Below, in pieces: positions 35,625 through 47,319 of a stretch of DNA of 64,000 nt; position 1 is the stretch's first letter; the number at the start of each line of letters is the position of its first letter. Source of the stretch: Bipolaris cookei (lineage: Eukaryota > Ascomycota > Dothideomycetes > Pleosporales > Pleosporaceae); assembly GCA_002286855.1 (NCBI GenBank), contig NRSV01000006.1, positions 620,001 to 684,000 on the forward strand. The letters are read 5' to 3'. The position numbers were made by a program, and so were the translations under genes. The notes under the pieces are model-generated. The model did no database searches. It was given only the letters and a program-made list of their open reading frames with translations, and had not been told where the DNA came from.

Positions 35625-36359
35625 ATGACCACGAAATCTCCAAAGACTCTCGTCGTCACCCTCAAGTTGCCAGCAGACTCCCTAACCAGGTTCGCCCGCC
35701 CGTCCACGCCGGCGTCTAGCGACCTCGCAAAGCCTTCCCCATCAACACCCACGCCGCAAATCGTCGAGTCTGCGCCTGCTGACGATATGCCCGCCGACGA
35801 CACTCTCATCATGAACGACGCCAGCACCCCGTCGTCGCTTGCTCCTCCCACTGCCAAGAGGAAGGGGCCAAAGCCCGGCACCAAGCGCACTGCTGCTCAG
35901 ATGGAGGCTGGCTCCAATACCGGAACCCCAAAGCAACCCAAGGCCAAGCCCGGTCCAAAGAGGAAGAAGATGGGCGACATCATCAACGATCCAAACTCCA
36001 AGTCATCCTTTGCTGCAACCCCAGCCATTAACAAGGCAGGGCCAAAGGCAAACCTCGGAGCCATCAACGAGCGCCTTCGCGCCCTTGACAGGTCAGGCGC
36101 AAAGTGCCGTCGCTGGGAAAAGAAGGGCTTCCAGGTTCGCAGCTTCACCGGCGTCCTCTGGCAGGTCCCTACTTATCAACCTGGTCGAGCCTCCGCCTTT
36201 GCCGACGACGTCAAGAGTGACAGCACTGGCACTAGCGACTCCAAGCTGAAGGACGAGAGCAGCGCAATTAGCGACAAGAGCGGGCTCAATGGCGACAGTG
36301 CATCAGTACAGACGCCCATGAACGGCATTGCTAGCTCGCCGGCGCCCATTGCCGCTTGA
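35625..36359 (+). CDS. IES4: INO80 chromatin-remodelling complex subunit Ies4
   Basis: A single exon encodes 244 residues. Ies4 is a small fungal-specific subunit of the INO80 remodeller, which slides and edits nucleosomes at promoters and damaged DNA. The N-terminus KTLVVTLKLPADSL is the start typical of Ies4. Then come a P/S/T-rich stretch, an AT-hook-like basic block (KRKGPKPGTKRTAAQME, then KPGPKRKKMGDIIND), and the conserved C-terminal core GPKANLGAINERLRALDRSG, KCRRWEKKGFQVRSFTGVLWQVPTY. A disordered S/D-rich tail follows. The length is about twice that of the yeast protein, owing to the linker and tail, as is usual for filamentous ascomycetes. No intron signals are needed. Confidence 0.88.
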   Translation: MTTKSPKTLVVTLKLPADSLTRFARPSTPASSDLAKPSPSTPTPQIVESAPADDMPADDTLIMNDASTPSSLAPPTAKRKGPKPGTKRTAAQMEAGSNTGTPKQPKAKPGPKRKKMGDIINDPNSKSSFAATPAINKAGPKANLGAINERLRALDRSGAKCRRWEKKGFQVRSFTGVLWQVPTYQPGRASAFADDVKSDSTGTSDSKLKDESSAISDKSGLNGDSASVQTPMNGIASSPAPIAA

Positions 36360-37344
36360 ACATTCGTCATCTCTCTCCTTTGTCAACGATATGATGCGCC
36401 CTGCCTGTACCACAGCTGTGCATCGCTCTCCATTTCTGCTGCTTGTTTTTCATATATTTCCTTTCTATCTTCTGACCATGTTGGGCGTTCATGAATGGCA
36501 TTGAATGCCTATCTAAAAGGCGTTTTTTCTATGGGAGTATATCTGGCTTGTGTAAAGCAGGGGTGAAGCAAGGCGCATGAGCCGGGGATTCGAATTGCGA
36601 CTACATTTGTACTGGATAGAAGTGCGCACACGAAGCAGTGAAAAAGGCATTGCTTTTGCCTGTCATCACCGGGCATTGAAAGGCCCAAATATTATTGTCT
36701 ATTATATACCCACTGTCAACTAGCCCCTGATTTAGTTTTATGAGTAACTTGGTCACCATCCATCTAGTGCCCCCTTCATGCATATTCTAGAAATGAGGTT
36801 GCTGAATCTTCATATAATTCACAATCAAATCCTTTCCACTGATTACTGTGTAGGAAAAAAAGAAAGAGGAAAAAATCGGTCGGCGGAAATGACTTGCCAG
36901 ATACTGGCGAGCGTGACCGCAGTAATGGCGTTATCTACCCGCGGATTGCGGGGATGGTCCCCGATAGCTCGGCTGCATCTAAACCTCATTCTTGACCGTC
37001 GACTTGAACTGTACCCTCGCGCAAGCACTCCTTGCCTGTAGCAACATACTCTTTGCATGGAACCATGAACGTATTTGTGACTGTAGTTGCACAGGAGCTT
37101 GGGTGTCGCTGATTCTTACCCTGACCGTCTGGCGACTGCACTTGCCAGCACAGTACCTCATCTACTCGGCGTCCTTTCCTACGCGTCCTGAGTGCCTTTT
37201 CTCGCTTCCAAACTCTGTAGCGACTCCAACCACCTGTCCGATCATCCCGATTTGCGAACAGGGCGTGTCCTCTTCTTGCGATCGCTTCGATACGTCACCG
37301 CGAACACGTCCGCAGCCACAGCCCACGTCACCATCGCCCTCGCA
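36360..37344. other. Intergenic region upstream of the Vid30/Gid1 gene
   Basis: It should hold the Ies4 3' end and the Vid30 promoter. The frame preceding the Vid30 ATG is open for about 150 bp upstream but has no ATG in frame. No other gene is seen. Confidence 0.5.
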
Positions 37345-39563
37345 ATGATGAATGCTCGTAGGGAGAGTTGGGCCAGGGTCGCCGCTGGGTCAGCAGGGAG
37401 CAGCGGCAGCTCATTCCACCAACCTTCTCGATCCACACCGTTCTCTCACCTTGGCGGTAACACCTTGGCCACCAATCCGAACCGCCTCTCTCGCTCTATC
37501 GACGCCGACGGCCACATGTCTACAAGTCTTGGAAGGGGTGGCGGAACACTGCCCTCATATTCGAGCCAGTCTGGTCACTGGAACTCGATGGGAGCGCCAA
37601 CTCAAGAAGTACCTCCGTTCTTCGTGCCGTCGTACCTGCGGGGATCCAAGCATGCGGAGAAGCTGGAAGATGTGCATAAGGCGAGGCTGGCGGCACAGCG
37701 CGAACACAAATCAACCCATTCGTCCAACGCGGGGTCACTATCGACGAGTTCGAGTAGTGTCAACCTCCACAAGATGGCACCTTCACACCGGGGTCTTACG
37801 CACGAGGTCATTGAGCGTGCGCCTGTGCTTATAGACGAGCCTGTAGCGCCCTGGCCAACAAGATGGAACGACGGTGACCGGTTTAGTCAGCTGGAACTTG
37901 AGGACGGTGGAAGAATGGCAAAGTTCGCAGGCACGCAGAAGACTCACGACGAAGCCGCGGCTGTCCGGGCAGATTTCCCTATGCCAAGGCAATGCGGCAT
38001 CTATTACTACGAAATCACAGTCATTTCCAAGGGCAAAGACGGGTATGTAGACCCGATGCTTGATAATGCGCATACTAACACTCTGTAGGAGGATGATTGG
38101 GGTAGGATTCTCGGGCGCCAAGGTCGCCTTGAGTAGGATACCAGGTTGGGAGCCGGACTCGTATGCTTACCATGGCGATGATGGACAAGTGTTTAGCAAT
38201 ACCACTTCTGGAAAGAATTACGGGCCAAAGTTTGGCACATTGGACGTTATTGGATGCGGCATCAACTTTCGGACCAATACTGCCTTCTTCACAAAGAATG
38301 GACATATGCTGGGTAAGTATGGAAGCTTGAAATGACCAAATCTACTACTCACATTTTTAGGTGTTGCTTTTAAAGATCTGAAACCCAACATGCCGTACTA
38401 CCCTACAGTCGGCATGAAGAAGCCTGGCGAGACAGTTCGTGTAAACTTTGGCCAGGAACCTTTTGCCTTTGATATCGATAAGATGGTGCAAGATGAAAAG
38501 GCTGCCATACAAGCAGAGATTGCACGAACAAAAGTTGAATCAAGCGCCGCGGGGGGTGAGGATGCCCTGATACATCAGCTAGTCGGACAATACCTAGCTC
38601 ATGACGGCTATGTTGAGACTGCTCGAGCGTTTTCAGCTGAGATCCTGGAAGAGGCGAAAGCACTTGCGAACGATGAAAATGCAGATCTTCCTTACCGAGC
38701 AGCCGTTGAAGATCTGGATGCGCTAAACAGGCAAAGTGAGTTCAGCATGATTCAGGAACCACTAAACGCATGTTGACATGGCACAGAAATCCGCACAGCT
38801 ATTCTTGAGGGTGATATTGACAAGGCGCTTAAGCATACGTCTGCATATTATCCTCTTGTTCTCCGCGACAACGAGAACATTTACTTTAAGCTCCGCTGCC
38901 GAAAGTTTATCGAGATGATACGGCGGTGCGGCGAGCTCAATGCGCAATGCCATTCCACACCGACAGCACCCTCAAAACGCTCAACTACTGAGGAGTATGA
39001 TTTTGAAATGGAGCTGGACGAGCAGTTGGGCGTACACAATCCGCCACCCAGTTGGGACAACAAGGACCAGGACGATGAGCTTGAAGACGAGGACGAAGAT
39101 GATATCGAGGATAAAGAAGCCAAGAGTGCGCGCGCAACAGACGAGACGATTGCGTACGGTATGGAGCTCAAAGCTGAGTTTGCCAATGATCCAAGACGCG
39201 AAGTGAAGAGGGCACTCGAAGACACATTTGCTCTCATTGCTTACCCTGATGCACGTGAGAGCATGCTAGCACCATTATTGGATGTTGCTGGTCGCGCACC
39301 AGTAGCTGAAGAGCTCAACAGCGCGATACTAGGTATGTTCAAGTTCTCTTTAAATGTGGTCTACAGAAAACCTCAGAACTCTTAACACCAAATACCCTTC
39401 GTATATGCGTATGACGTGCTAACGCGTTCCAGTCTCTCTAGGTAAATCCTCATCAGCCGCTTTGGAGCGCCTGGTCCAACAAGCCGAAGCACTTGTCACC
39501 GAGCTAGCAGGTGACGGTGGACCTGGCTCTTTCATCAACGTACGAAAAGATTTCCTGCAATAG
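37345..39563 (+). CDS. Vid30/Gid1-type GID/CTLH E3 scaffold (RanBPM-like; SPRY-LisH-CTLH-CRA)
   Basis: Five exons, 37345..38042, 38089..38312, 38361..38735, 38787..39332 and 39433..39563, encode 657 residues, with good donors and in-phase joins throughout. The protein is the scaffold of the GID/CTLH ubiquitin ligase, which in yeast marks gluconeogenic enzymes for degradation when glucose returns. The N-terminal 180 residues are disordered and S/G-rich. The SPRY domain covers about 190-350 (PMPRQCGIYYYEITV, RMIGVGFSG, PGWEPDSYAYHGDDG, GCGINFRTNTAFFTKNG). LisH follows near 378-405 (LIHQLVGQYLAHDGYVETARAF), then CTLH (KIRTAILEGDIDKALKHTSAYYP, FKLRCRKFIEMIRR), an acidic linker (DEDEDDIEDKEAK) and the CRA domain (AYGMELKAEFANDPRREVKRALEDTFALIAYPDA) ending NVRKDFLQ. 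RanBPM-like proteins with this order all serve in CTLH complexes. Confidence 0.93.
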
Positions 39564-40231
39564 ATCGGTACTAGCTCCCACTTTGTCAAGTCCATAGGTT
39601 TCGGCAGCACCAAGCATATGGACGGGAACGGGGCATGTGGCTTGCATGAGGTGGAGTCTCCACCTACTTCCACTGTGCCGCACGAATTGAACTACGATAC
39701 CAGTGCAGCATGAAGAAGAAAAATAAGGCATGCAGAAATTACAACCCCAACTAATGGTATTACGATGCTCGAGAGACTGATCCTAGCACGCGCGCTTGTC
39801 CCTGTCGAAGAGAAGTGGATTTTCTTTTTCACATCATCGCTATTAGCATTTGCATGGACTGGATGGGCTTTTGTGGCGTTTGGACGAGAACGAAGGCCCG
39901 GGCATGGGTCAGGCAGAGGAAACAGGGACATCACTACTCTTTGCTAAAGCTTCCGGGGAATATACATGTGAAAGGGTAGGGCGAGGTATCTTTGCTACAA
40001 ATGCCGCTCATAGGCTTCTATGGTGGTGACTTGCAAATAGGGCCCGGTCTTTCTAGTCTTTTGTATCCGTTAGGACGGGAGATTCAACGTGTATTACTTA
40101 CTGCGCTTATCAATAAACAAATGCCAAATGATCACGGCGCTTCTCCCTTTTTCCTAATTCGTTCTGTGGTATTTCTCTAAGCGATTCGATTTGCTTGAGT
40201 TCCAATCGTGACATGTATACACAGCTCATCT
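39564..40231. other. Convergent intergenic region
   Basis: It separates the 3' ends of the Vid30 and Ptc5 genes. A short leftward frame at 39692-39934 ending in a hydrophobic stretch is noted but not accepted. Confidence 0.5.
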
Positions 40232-42166
40232 TCACAAGGGCCACCACCACCTCTTCTTCTTCTCCCCCGCCTCCCCCGCACCCTTTCCAGCACCCTTGCC
40301 CTCGTCCAACCGATCAAAAAACACAACCATAATCGTCGTATCATCCACCGCATTCCGACTCAACGGCTCCGGCCCCGCCAATATCCCCAAAAACAACGCT
40401 CTCCTTGTCCCACCCATCGCATTCCGCGCCAGACAAACCGCCGCATTCTCATCCTCAATCGCAAAATACTCAGGTGTAGCTTTCCAATCCACATCCTGCC
40501 CTTGCTCGGGATCGCACGTCACACCAGGCTCTAGCGTTCCGCCTTCCGACTGCGCTGCAGTAGTAGGAAGGAAAGGCGAAAAAGGATTTTGCGTGGAGAG
40601 CGCAGACACAGAGGAGAAGTTCGGAGGGTTAGCCTTCAAGTGTGGGTCTGACAGGACTGAGCCTTTGCCGCGGGTGCGGGCTTCGAGGTAGCGCTGTACG
40701 CATTCTACGGCGTGGTCGGAGGATATTCTGTCCCAGAGGCCGTCTGAGGCGAGGATTAGGAAGTCGCTTTTTCCCTTTATGGCATCCGAGGATTTGTAGT
40801 CGTCTGGGTCACAGCGTACAATTTGCGTTTCGGTAACTTCGGGTTCAGCAGTCATGTACGGTGGCGTCTTGGAGCCTGGTCGGGGAGCCGTGCCCCAGAA
40901 TTTGTGTTGGCATGCTTTGACGAGATCGTTGTCCCATTTCCAGCGGTGGTCGCCGAAAGCACGCGTCACTGCTATTCCCAAGAGACGCCCGGTTTTTGGG
41001 TCGATGATGGAGGGTTCGTCGGGGTGCTCGCGGGATAGTCGTTCTACTTCTGCGGCGTTGAAGCCGGTCTGGTCCAATGAGAGGGGGATGGCGGTGTAGG
41101 AGGAGGTGGAGGGGTCCCAGCGGCCGAGGACGGCGCGGGAGTCGCCGGTGCAGGCTACGCGGAGGGTGGAGGTGGATGCGTCGAAGGCGGCTAGGAGGGC
41201 ACAGGAGCCTGAGAAGGCGGGGGTGAGGGCGGCGATTGCTGCTGCGTTTGCGGCGGGATACCAGTTTGCTGTTGTTTTTGCGCGGTCCATGATTGATCGG
41301 TCGGCTGATAGAAAAGCATTTTTGATTGTGTTTTCAATCTCTGGACTTGACGCTGTACGTGGCAGGGCACAGAGGGCAGACGACACCATGGGGATCAAAG
41401 ACCATTGCAGATAGAAAGCCGTATGGCGTCCTGCGTGTCCATCGAGTACAGTCCAGTAATTCCACGGCTTCTCTCCCGGTCCAGGACTTGTTCCCAGCGC
41501 GAAGAAATCCTCACACGGCTCGTTGCTTCGGAACCTGCACCCGTGCGTAATAGGCATCTGGACGTCCTCCATGCCTTCGACGCCCTTGCGCGCATCGTCC
41601 TCAGTCATCATCCATCCGAAACATAGTTTTTCGAATTGATCAGACAGGAACTTTGCTACGGTGGGGTCTTTGAGCGGCGCGCTGGCATCCGGGATGTGGT
41701 AGTCGAGTGTATGTTGAACTTCTGTGCGGCTCCGGTAAAAATGCAGCGGTGTAGTCAGTGAGCTCGAGTCGTCACCCGAGGAAAAGGCTGCGTACACATC
41801 GTCTGTCCAGGAAGGATCGACTATGTCGACGAGGTAGTATGCCAGGCCGCCGACGAGAACAAGGGCGATGACGGTCTTTGTGGGGAAACGTGATTGTAAG
41901 AGGATATTGGTTGAATGTAGAGTTTGCTGGCGATTCTTCTGGATATTTTGCAATTTACTCTGTAACTTGAGATATTCAGGCCGTTTGCGAAGTTGCCCTG
42001 TCTGTGAAAAAGCACGTGATGTTGCACTCTGTTGAGCGCGTCTTCGATGCTCTGTACGTGGCCGAATTATGCTACCTCCTACTGTGAACGTTGATAACCG
42101 TCTGGCCAATTGGGTTTTCATCGCAGAGTTGAGGCAAGCCGCCCTCCCCCATTGTCTTGGTATCAT
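40232..42166 (-). CDS. PTC5: Mitochondrial PP2C-type protein phosphatase, Ptc5-like (pyruvate dehydrogenase phosphatase)
   Basis: A single exon encodes 644 residues. The ATG at 42166 gives a leader rich in Arg and Ser (MIPRQWGRAACLNSAMKTQL, then RRLSTF), typical for mitochondrial import; the frame is open further upstream but without ATG. A membrane helix follows near residue 120 (TVIALVLVGGLAYYLVDIV). The PP2C fold has all metal-binding motifs: SNEPCEDFFAL, TVLDGHAGRHTAFYL (Asp242), CTGDSRAVLG, AVTRAFGDHRWKWDNDL, FLILASDGLWDRISS and DDTTIMVVFF. The loops between motifs match the Ptc5/PDP group. Yeast Ptc5 removes phosphate from the E1-alpha subunit of pyruvate dehydrogenase and activates it. 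A K/W-rich tail closes the protein. Confidence 0.9.
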   Translation of the reverse strand: MIPRQWGRAACLNSAMKTQLARRLSTFTVGGSIIRPRTEHRRRAQQSATSRAFSQTGQLRKRPEYLKLQSKLQNIQKNRQQTLHSTNILLQSRFPTKTVIALVLVGGLAYYLVDIVDPSWTDDVYAAFSSGDDSSSLTTPLHFYRSRTEVQHTLDYHIPDASAPLKDPTVAKFLSDQFEKLCFGWMMTEDDARKGVEGMEDVQMPITHGCRFRSNEPCEDFFALGTSPGPGEKPWNYWTVLDGHAGRHTAFYLQWSLIPMVSSALCALPRTASSPEIENTIKNAFLSADRSIMDRAKTTANWYPAANAAAIAALTPAFSGSCALLAAFDASTSTLRVACTGDSRAVLGRWDPSTSSYTAIPLSLDQTGFNAAEVERLSREHPDEPSIIDPKTGRLLGIAVTRAFGDHRWKWDNDLVKACQHKFWGTAPRPGSKTPPYMTAEPEVTETQIVRCDPDDYKSSDAIKGKSDFLILASDGLWDRISSDHAVECVQRYLEARTRGKGSVLSDPHLKANPPNFSSVSALSTQNPFSPFLPTTAAQSEGGTLEPGVTCDPEQGQDVDWKATPEYFAIEDENAAVCLARNAMGGTRRALFLGILAGPEPLSRNAVDDTTIMVVFFDRLDEGKGAGKGAGEAGEKKKRWWWPL

Positions 42167-42842
42167 GGTGGCTATTTTGATGATTCGCGACTTTGGCAGA
42201 TTTGATGCTGGAAACTTCCTGTGGTAGAGATCAAAAAGTATGGTCTGTGCGTCCACGCCGATCGTCCTCTCACGTGAAGCGGCCGGGTAGCGCCCGTAAG
42301 ACGGTTTGAGCGACACAGGGCGTCAGCAAGAAATACGGGTCTAAACGAGGCCCTGGAGAATGTCCCGGACATTTGAACAATGCCCTGTTTCTTCGGAATA
42401 GGCAATATCTTCTGTTAGCAGAAACACATGTTCCAGCACACAGAAAGTGGTTTGAAAATTCCAAGAAGCATAATATAGTTGATTGATAGATTCTTTGTAA
42501 GGATTGGGTATCGTCGTTACTGGGTTGTGTAACTTGCGATAAAAACAAAGTACTTGAAATTCCTTTCCCAAAATCAAAACGCGGAAAAACACCTGCCAAA
42601 GATGCCAATGAAATTACGATCAACAACAAGATTATCGAATCAGAAACAAAAGGCTACCTGTCCTTGCCATACAAAAAAGTATTGGAAATGTTCCTCCCTG
42701 TGTTCAATCGGTCGTGTGTCAGTTTCCTTCTACCATAAGATGCCATAAAATGTGTTGCCAATCTCTCCAGTGTTCCAGTGTGTGTACCGATAGTAAGAAT
42801 ATCTAACAATAGACAGGCTGTGTTTGACGATAGCCAGGCAGC
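42167..42842. other. Intergenic region upstream of the Ptc5-like gene
   Basis: It holds the Ptc5 promoter and the 3' end of the next leftward gene. It is AT-rich around 42400-42780. No gene is supported. Confidence 0.5.
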
Positions 42843-43628
42843 TCACATCTCTGTCCAGTGCTTATCTTCAATACGGTCCACCTCTTCGTAGTGCCTTTGC
42901 TTCTTCTCTTTCTTCTTCATATCAGTGTTCTTTCGTCGGAGCATCAACTTCACCTTTGAGGCTAGCCTGCCAAAGGCCGCTGAGGTGGGGGTGCCGCCGT
43001 TTGGTTCATCTGGCCTCTCGTCTGCACTCAGTTCGATATCTTCGCACTTTGGAGGGTAATTTTGCTGAGATAGATCTGCTAATTTGAACTCGGTCGGCCG
43101 GCTGATATGCCTCGCCTCTTTGGTGGGGTGTGAGTACAGAGGCATGTTGGAGGAAATCTCCTTGGTGTTGATGGCTGATGCCTTTGACTGAGGCATAACG
43201 GAGGTGGGCTTGTGCTTCGGTTTGGGTGGTACCTTCATTGGCAATGGTTTTAACATGCGCCACACCGGCTCTCCAGGACTGGCAGGCTCAGAAGACGAGG
43301 ATGTGGGTCGAACGAAGAGCACTGAAGAGCTGTCCCATTCACTCCCGATCCTCGGTGAATAGGCTGGGGTCGATGGTTCTGAATCAATAAAGGTACCAAA
43401 GGACTTGGCCGACATTGGAGGTGGAGAAATTGGTCCTGACATGTCTGGTGTCATAGGAGTGTGAGCGAGGATGGGAGGAGGATAACTCTTAGCCGAAAAA
43501 CGATGTGGTCGTTCCAGTGACATGGTCCGCGGCGGCTTTGGTAGGCCATGTGTGGAGAGTGGTCTGCGAACGCTGTTGCCCAATGAAGCCGGGGACATAT
43601 CAGGGGACGGCACGGAAAGCGTAGCCAT
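42843..43628 (-). CDS. Disordered Pro/Ser-rich hypothetical protein, ~261 aa
   Basis: A single open frame from ATG 43628 gives 261 residues. The upstream frame stays open to 43787, but it has no ATG there. The product is dominated by Pro, Ser and Lys without globular segments: SPDMSPASLGNSVRRPLS, PPRTMSLERPHRFSAKSYPP, repeated SPPP/TP sites, EPVWRMLKPLPMKVPPKPKH, and a basic end (FGRLASKVKLMLRRKNTDMK, then KEKKQRHYEEVDRIEDKHW). Several SP and TP sites suggest phosphorylation by proline-directed kinases. The conserved-looking basic end could bind membranes or partners. I do not recognise a family and assign no function; codon use and length support a real gene moderately. Confidence 0.62.
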   Translation of the reverse strand: MATLSVPSPDMSPASLGNSVRRPLSTHGLPKPPRTMSLERPHRFSAKSYPPPILAHTPMTPDMSGPISPPPMSAKSFGTFIDSEPSTPAYSPRIGSEWDSSSVLFVRPTSSSSEPASPGEPVWRMLKPLPMKVPPKPKHKPTSVMPQSKASAINTKEISSNMPLYSHPTKEARHISRPTEFKLADLSQQNYPPKCEDIELSADERPDEPNGGTPTSAAFGRLASKVKLMLRRKNTDMKKKEKKQRHYEEVDRIEDKHWTEM

Positions 43629-45547
43629 GTCTATGGAAGGGTTATCGTGCCAAGTACGTGACAAGCTTTTCTGTGGAAGTCGGCCTGTAATATGCAGAGG
43701 CGTAACGATGCCGTCTGATGAGACGCGCGACACGAAAAGAAAGTACGGTAATGGCGGCGGCGAAGGATGTGTAAAAGAAGGCAGCACCCGAGTGCATAAG
43801 CAAGCAGCGAAGGAATGCTACTGCGGCACAGCTTTGGTTCCGGTCAAGTGGGTAAAGTCAAACAGGATGGGAGAAGAGAGACTGCGCCGCACAACGAAAC
43901 ATGACGATAACGGAGGACTGAGAACCGGTACCACCTGAGGCCTGCAGACTACACTTTTGCTATATGAATGAATGCACCACCCTCGCGCCATCCGCGGCGT
44001 GACGGTGCGTACTACACCCATTAGAGTTGTCGAGTATGCCAGAATAATCATGCTATCCTGGTGGCGACGTTAAGCTTCACCGTGCGCTTGAACGCGATTC
44101 AAAGTTTTGAGAGCCGCCTGTAATAGCCCCGCCGTCGGTACATGGTGTGGAAAGCTTCTAGAGGATGGAGGACGTTGGGTGTATGGCTCAGTTGGGAATA
44201 GATGGGCAACCCAACACACAGAGGCGCTAATGTCGGCTTTCAATTGGATAGCAGCGCCCCAGCTGCATCGACCTCGCCGCAATTTTCATATGGACAGCGC
44301 CTGCGGAATTTAGACGGCCGTCAATGGGGAACCGGGGGGTGGGCCAACAATCCTGCGGTCGTTTGGACGGCTGAGATCTGCTGCCTTTGTCCGGGGTCAA
44401 AGGGCAGCGCCTCACAGCCCCATTCGCTGCAATGCCTGGCGAATCAGCTCCCCAAGGCATCTCTTCAGCCCACAACCACGTCCCGCTCGCCACTGCGGCT
44501 GTCCGTTCTGTCATACAACCAACGGTTATTGGCTTCGCAATCGAACCCTAAAGAAAAAATAGCCATACTCAAACGTGGTTCGCCGTCATCCCGCGTATTC
44601 TGCTTCTCGCAGCCGAGACCGTCCGTTTGAAGCTAGGATCATGAGTTCGCTGATCAAGGTTGGTCCTGGTCGCGTGAGTGGTCACGAAGTCGAGCCAGGA
44701 TACATCCCTCGTTGTGATCTAATAGTATCAAAGGGCAATGCCTAGAGTTGGGGTCTGCGCCGCAATATCGATGTTGTGGAAAAGTGGGTATGGTTGATCC
44801 TGCCCGCGGTTGGAGACATTTGTGTCATCTTGTGCAACGTCCATAAGCGCCGTGCGAGTTGATCTCTGCAACTACTGGCGCAGGTATCCAGATGTCATAC
44901 CCATTGCAGGCACAGTAAGCGCACTGAGTATACTTTTTAATTAAGCCGAAGGGCATGTGTGAGGGGCACGTAAGCGATGCGTTGTTGCACCCTCGAGTAG
45001 CGGTTCGGGTGTTTAATAGGAACGTCGTCACTGCAGGCCCGGGCCAACAAGGCCCAGATGCAAAGTAAGATGGAGATCGCCGAGATAAAGCCCAGAGCCA
45101 CACGGTTGCGGGAGAAGCTTGGTTGATAGTGGGCGTTGCCCGCACTGGAGCAGGCCAATTATGTGCTGTTCGCTAGGTCGGGAAGGGCTGGCTACCCCAG
45201 CTATGCCTCATACATACATGAACAACGTCGAGCCCTTCCCATTCTCCACGCCTACCTGTAAGCATCACGCCACTTCCTCTTCAATGCTGTCTTGAATGGA
45301 CAAACACTCGGTATAATATGCCTGACAATTGCAAGATCGACATTCTCTTACACGTGCCTTGTCGAATCCACTCACACAGGTAGTACGTATGCGTACCTAA
45401 CCGGCCCGTTGTTCTACCGCAATATTCCGTTGAGAAACCTGTTTTCTTGATGTAGCCGTTTTGTTGACTTCCGGTAGACCTACTCTGGGGGGATGAGTGG
45501 AACATGTATCGACGCGGATACTCTGTGTAGGCAATCAGTAGGTTAGA
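43629..45547. other. 1.9 kb spacer left of the transposon
   Basis: No domain-bearing frame is seen. It runs from the promoter of the hypothetical gene to the left TA of the transposon. Confidence 0.55.
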
Positions 45548-45549
45548 TA

Positions 45550-45594
45550 ACGTGTTTCATTAGCGAGTTGCTCACGCCCCACCACCACGTTAAC
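45550..45594 (+). repeat. Left terminal inverted repeat of the transposon
   Basis: Begins ACGTGTTTCATTAGCG and ends CCACCACCACGTTAAC; it mirrors the right repeat with four mismatches. Confidence 0.9.
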
Positions 45595-45689
45595 GTTACT
45601 ATCATATTACACATTTTTGTCACAGCTTTTTAAAGGTTATAGCAAGCCAATTTATTCTATAGAACTATTGCTATTGCTTGCATCTTCTA

Positions 45690-47300
45690 TTTCTACTGTA
45701 CAGGTACGCACATTGTGTCCAGTCTCCTTACAACGCCCGCACCGCCTCTCTTCTCGCACCCTCTTCGATGCGCTCTCGCCGTCGCCACGACTGCTACCCA
45801 CCTGTTCAGCTAATACTTCCTATACCTCGCCAACAGTAAGAGTCTCCTCTGTCCGTATGTGTTGCTGCCTTCGACCCCGGCGCTTTTTTAGCTCTTCAAT
45901 TACGCTTTGCATGCGTGCCTGTTCCTCTTGTAATAACCAACATATTATGTGCTGTTTGCTGGGCAGCTAAGTAAAGCTGCCGTACCTGCTCATCTAAAGA
46001 ACTTGCAGAAGAAATAGGTCGCTTTCTAATCCTCTGTCGAATGAGTGTACTTTGAGCCTCAACCTCCTTCGCGTTACGTGGTGTTTTCGCCTCCCAAGCG
46101 ATGTTGTCTTGCTTTGGTGGCGTTGGCGTACGTAACCTCACATCAAGCTTGAAATCATAACCTGTGGGTTGTGTGGGACTATCCCAGCGCCCCTAAAGCC
46201 TGCTCGAATGTTCTTCTCTGAGATCGCCTTATTGTAAGCAGCTTTAAAGGCGGCGAGAAAGGCTTCTTTGCTAATGTAGGGAGTACGGTTACGCGCCAAG
46301 GCTAAGATCTCGTCACCGTACACGCGCTTTAACGGCAAGAAGCAGGCAACATCTAGAGGCCGGAGCGAGTGCGATGAGTGTGCAGGCATACAAAAAAGGA
46401 TAACGTTTCTCTCGTTGCAGTGATCTTGGAATTCAACTGAGATATGACTCTCATGACCATCAATAATAAGCAGTCTGTACTCCCCCCAATAGTATGCTGC
46501 TTTGAATGCGCCTCAAAGTGATTTAGCCAGGCAATCGCAAGCTGACTGTTTGTCCAGCCATTTGGGCTAACTTCAAGAACCCAATCGCGAGGTAGGTCTT
46601 GAAACCAGGTGTTGATAAGGACCTTGCCCGCAAAGATAGCGAAGGGTAGGGTCTGGCGACCTAACGCTCCAACGCCTTGGATCATAGTTACCCACTCACG
46701 GTTGCCGTGCTGTACTAATTTCTTTTTCCCACGAGTCTCTGAGGCCGTGATTACTATCTTTGATAAAAGTTTGCCCATCATAAAGCCAGTCTCGTCAAAG
46801 TTGTAGATGTCATTGCCGAGAATCCCCCACTTCTCTTTTGTGTTCTTCACCAGGTCGAACCAGCGCTGAATAGCTGATAGCTCCTCACAGGGAGCTCGCT
46901 GGTGATCGTATGGACATCTCCAGCGTGTTTTGAGTTCAGGAGTACGCTTAACAAAGTTGTCAACCCAGTTCTTGCCAATAGGCTTGCCGCCCCGCTCCCG
47001 AAGTAGTTTATTTACCATATCTCGAACGGTAGCTTTCGTAGGCGCGAATCCTCGTTCAGACTCTTCAAGAACACGTTGGAATATCGTCTCCTCCTCTAGC
47101 TTGTCTGGACGCTTTGAGTTCGCCTCGCAATTGCATCGAGAGCGCTTCCCGGTAAGTCGGTACCATAGGACCCTTTGAGGTACGTTGTAGATTGCTGCAG
47201 TACGTCTCTGGCTTAGATCACGCTGAGAACGGATTTCAAATAAAGCAAGCTGTACGCCTGCTTCAATACAAGAGGATTCTATATTGTGCGGTTGAGGCAT
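45690..47300 (-). pseudogene. Broken pogo/Fot1-type DDE transposase
   Basis: The frame begins at ATG 47300. The N-terminal ~130 residues hold a Psq-type helix-turn-helix (SQRRTAAIYNVPQRVLWYRL) and a CENP-B-like DNA-binding part (GGKPIGKNWVDNFVKRTPEL). The DDE domain follows with the first Asp in IYNFDETGFMMG and RGKKKLVQHGNREWVTMIQ. Near 46482-46487 a run of six G (minus strand) shifts the frame; the next frame continues with YRLLIIDGHESH, holding the second Asp, then SSHSLRPLDVACFLPLKRVY. A second shift lies near 46144-46165 before LDVRLRTPTPPKQDN, and probably a third near 45930. The end has a basic coiled stretch, a TAG at 45822..45820 (in GEV-stop-EVLAE, where Gln is likely) and a zinc knuckle CGRCKETGHNVRTC. 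The copy cannot make an intact transposase as read. Confidence 0.87.
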
Positions 47301-47319
47301 TACGCGTTATTGTATTGAT

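Noticed and set aside
36575..36605. TTCGAAT word resembling a tRNA T-loop
   Set aside because: The flanking bases do not pair as a T-arm and no acceptor, D- or anticodon arm can be laid out around it.
39692..39934. Leftward 80-codon frame with a hydrophobic end
   Set aside because: Could suggest a tail-anchored protein, but it lies between two 3' ends and lacks any other support.
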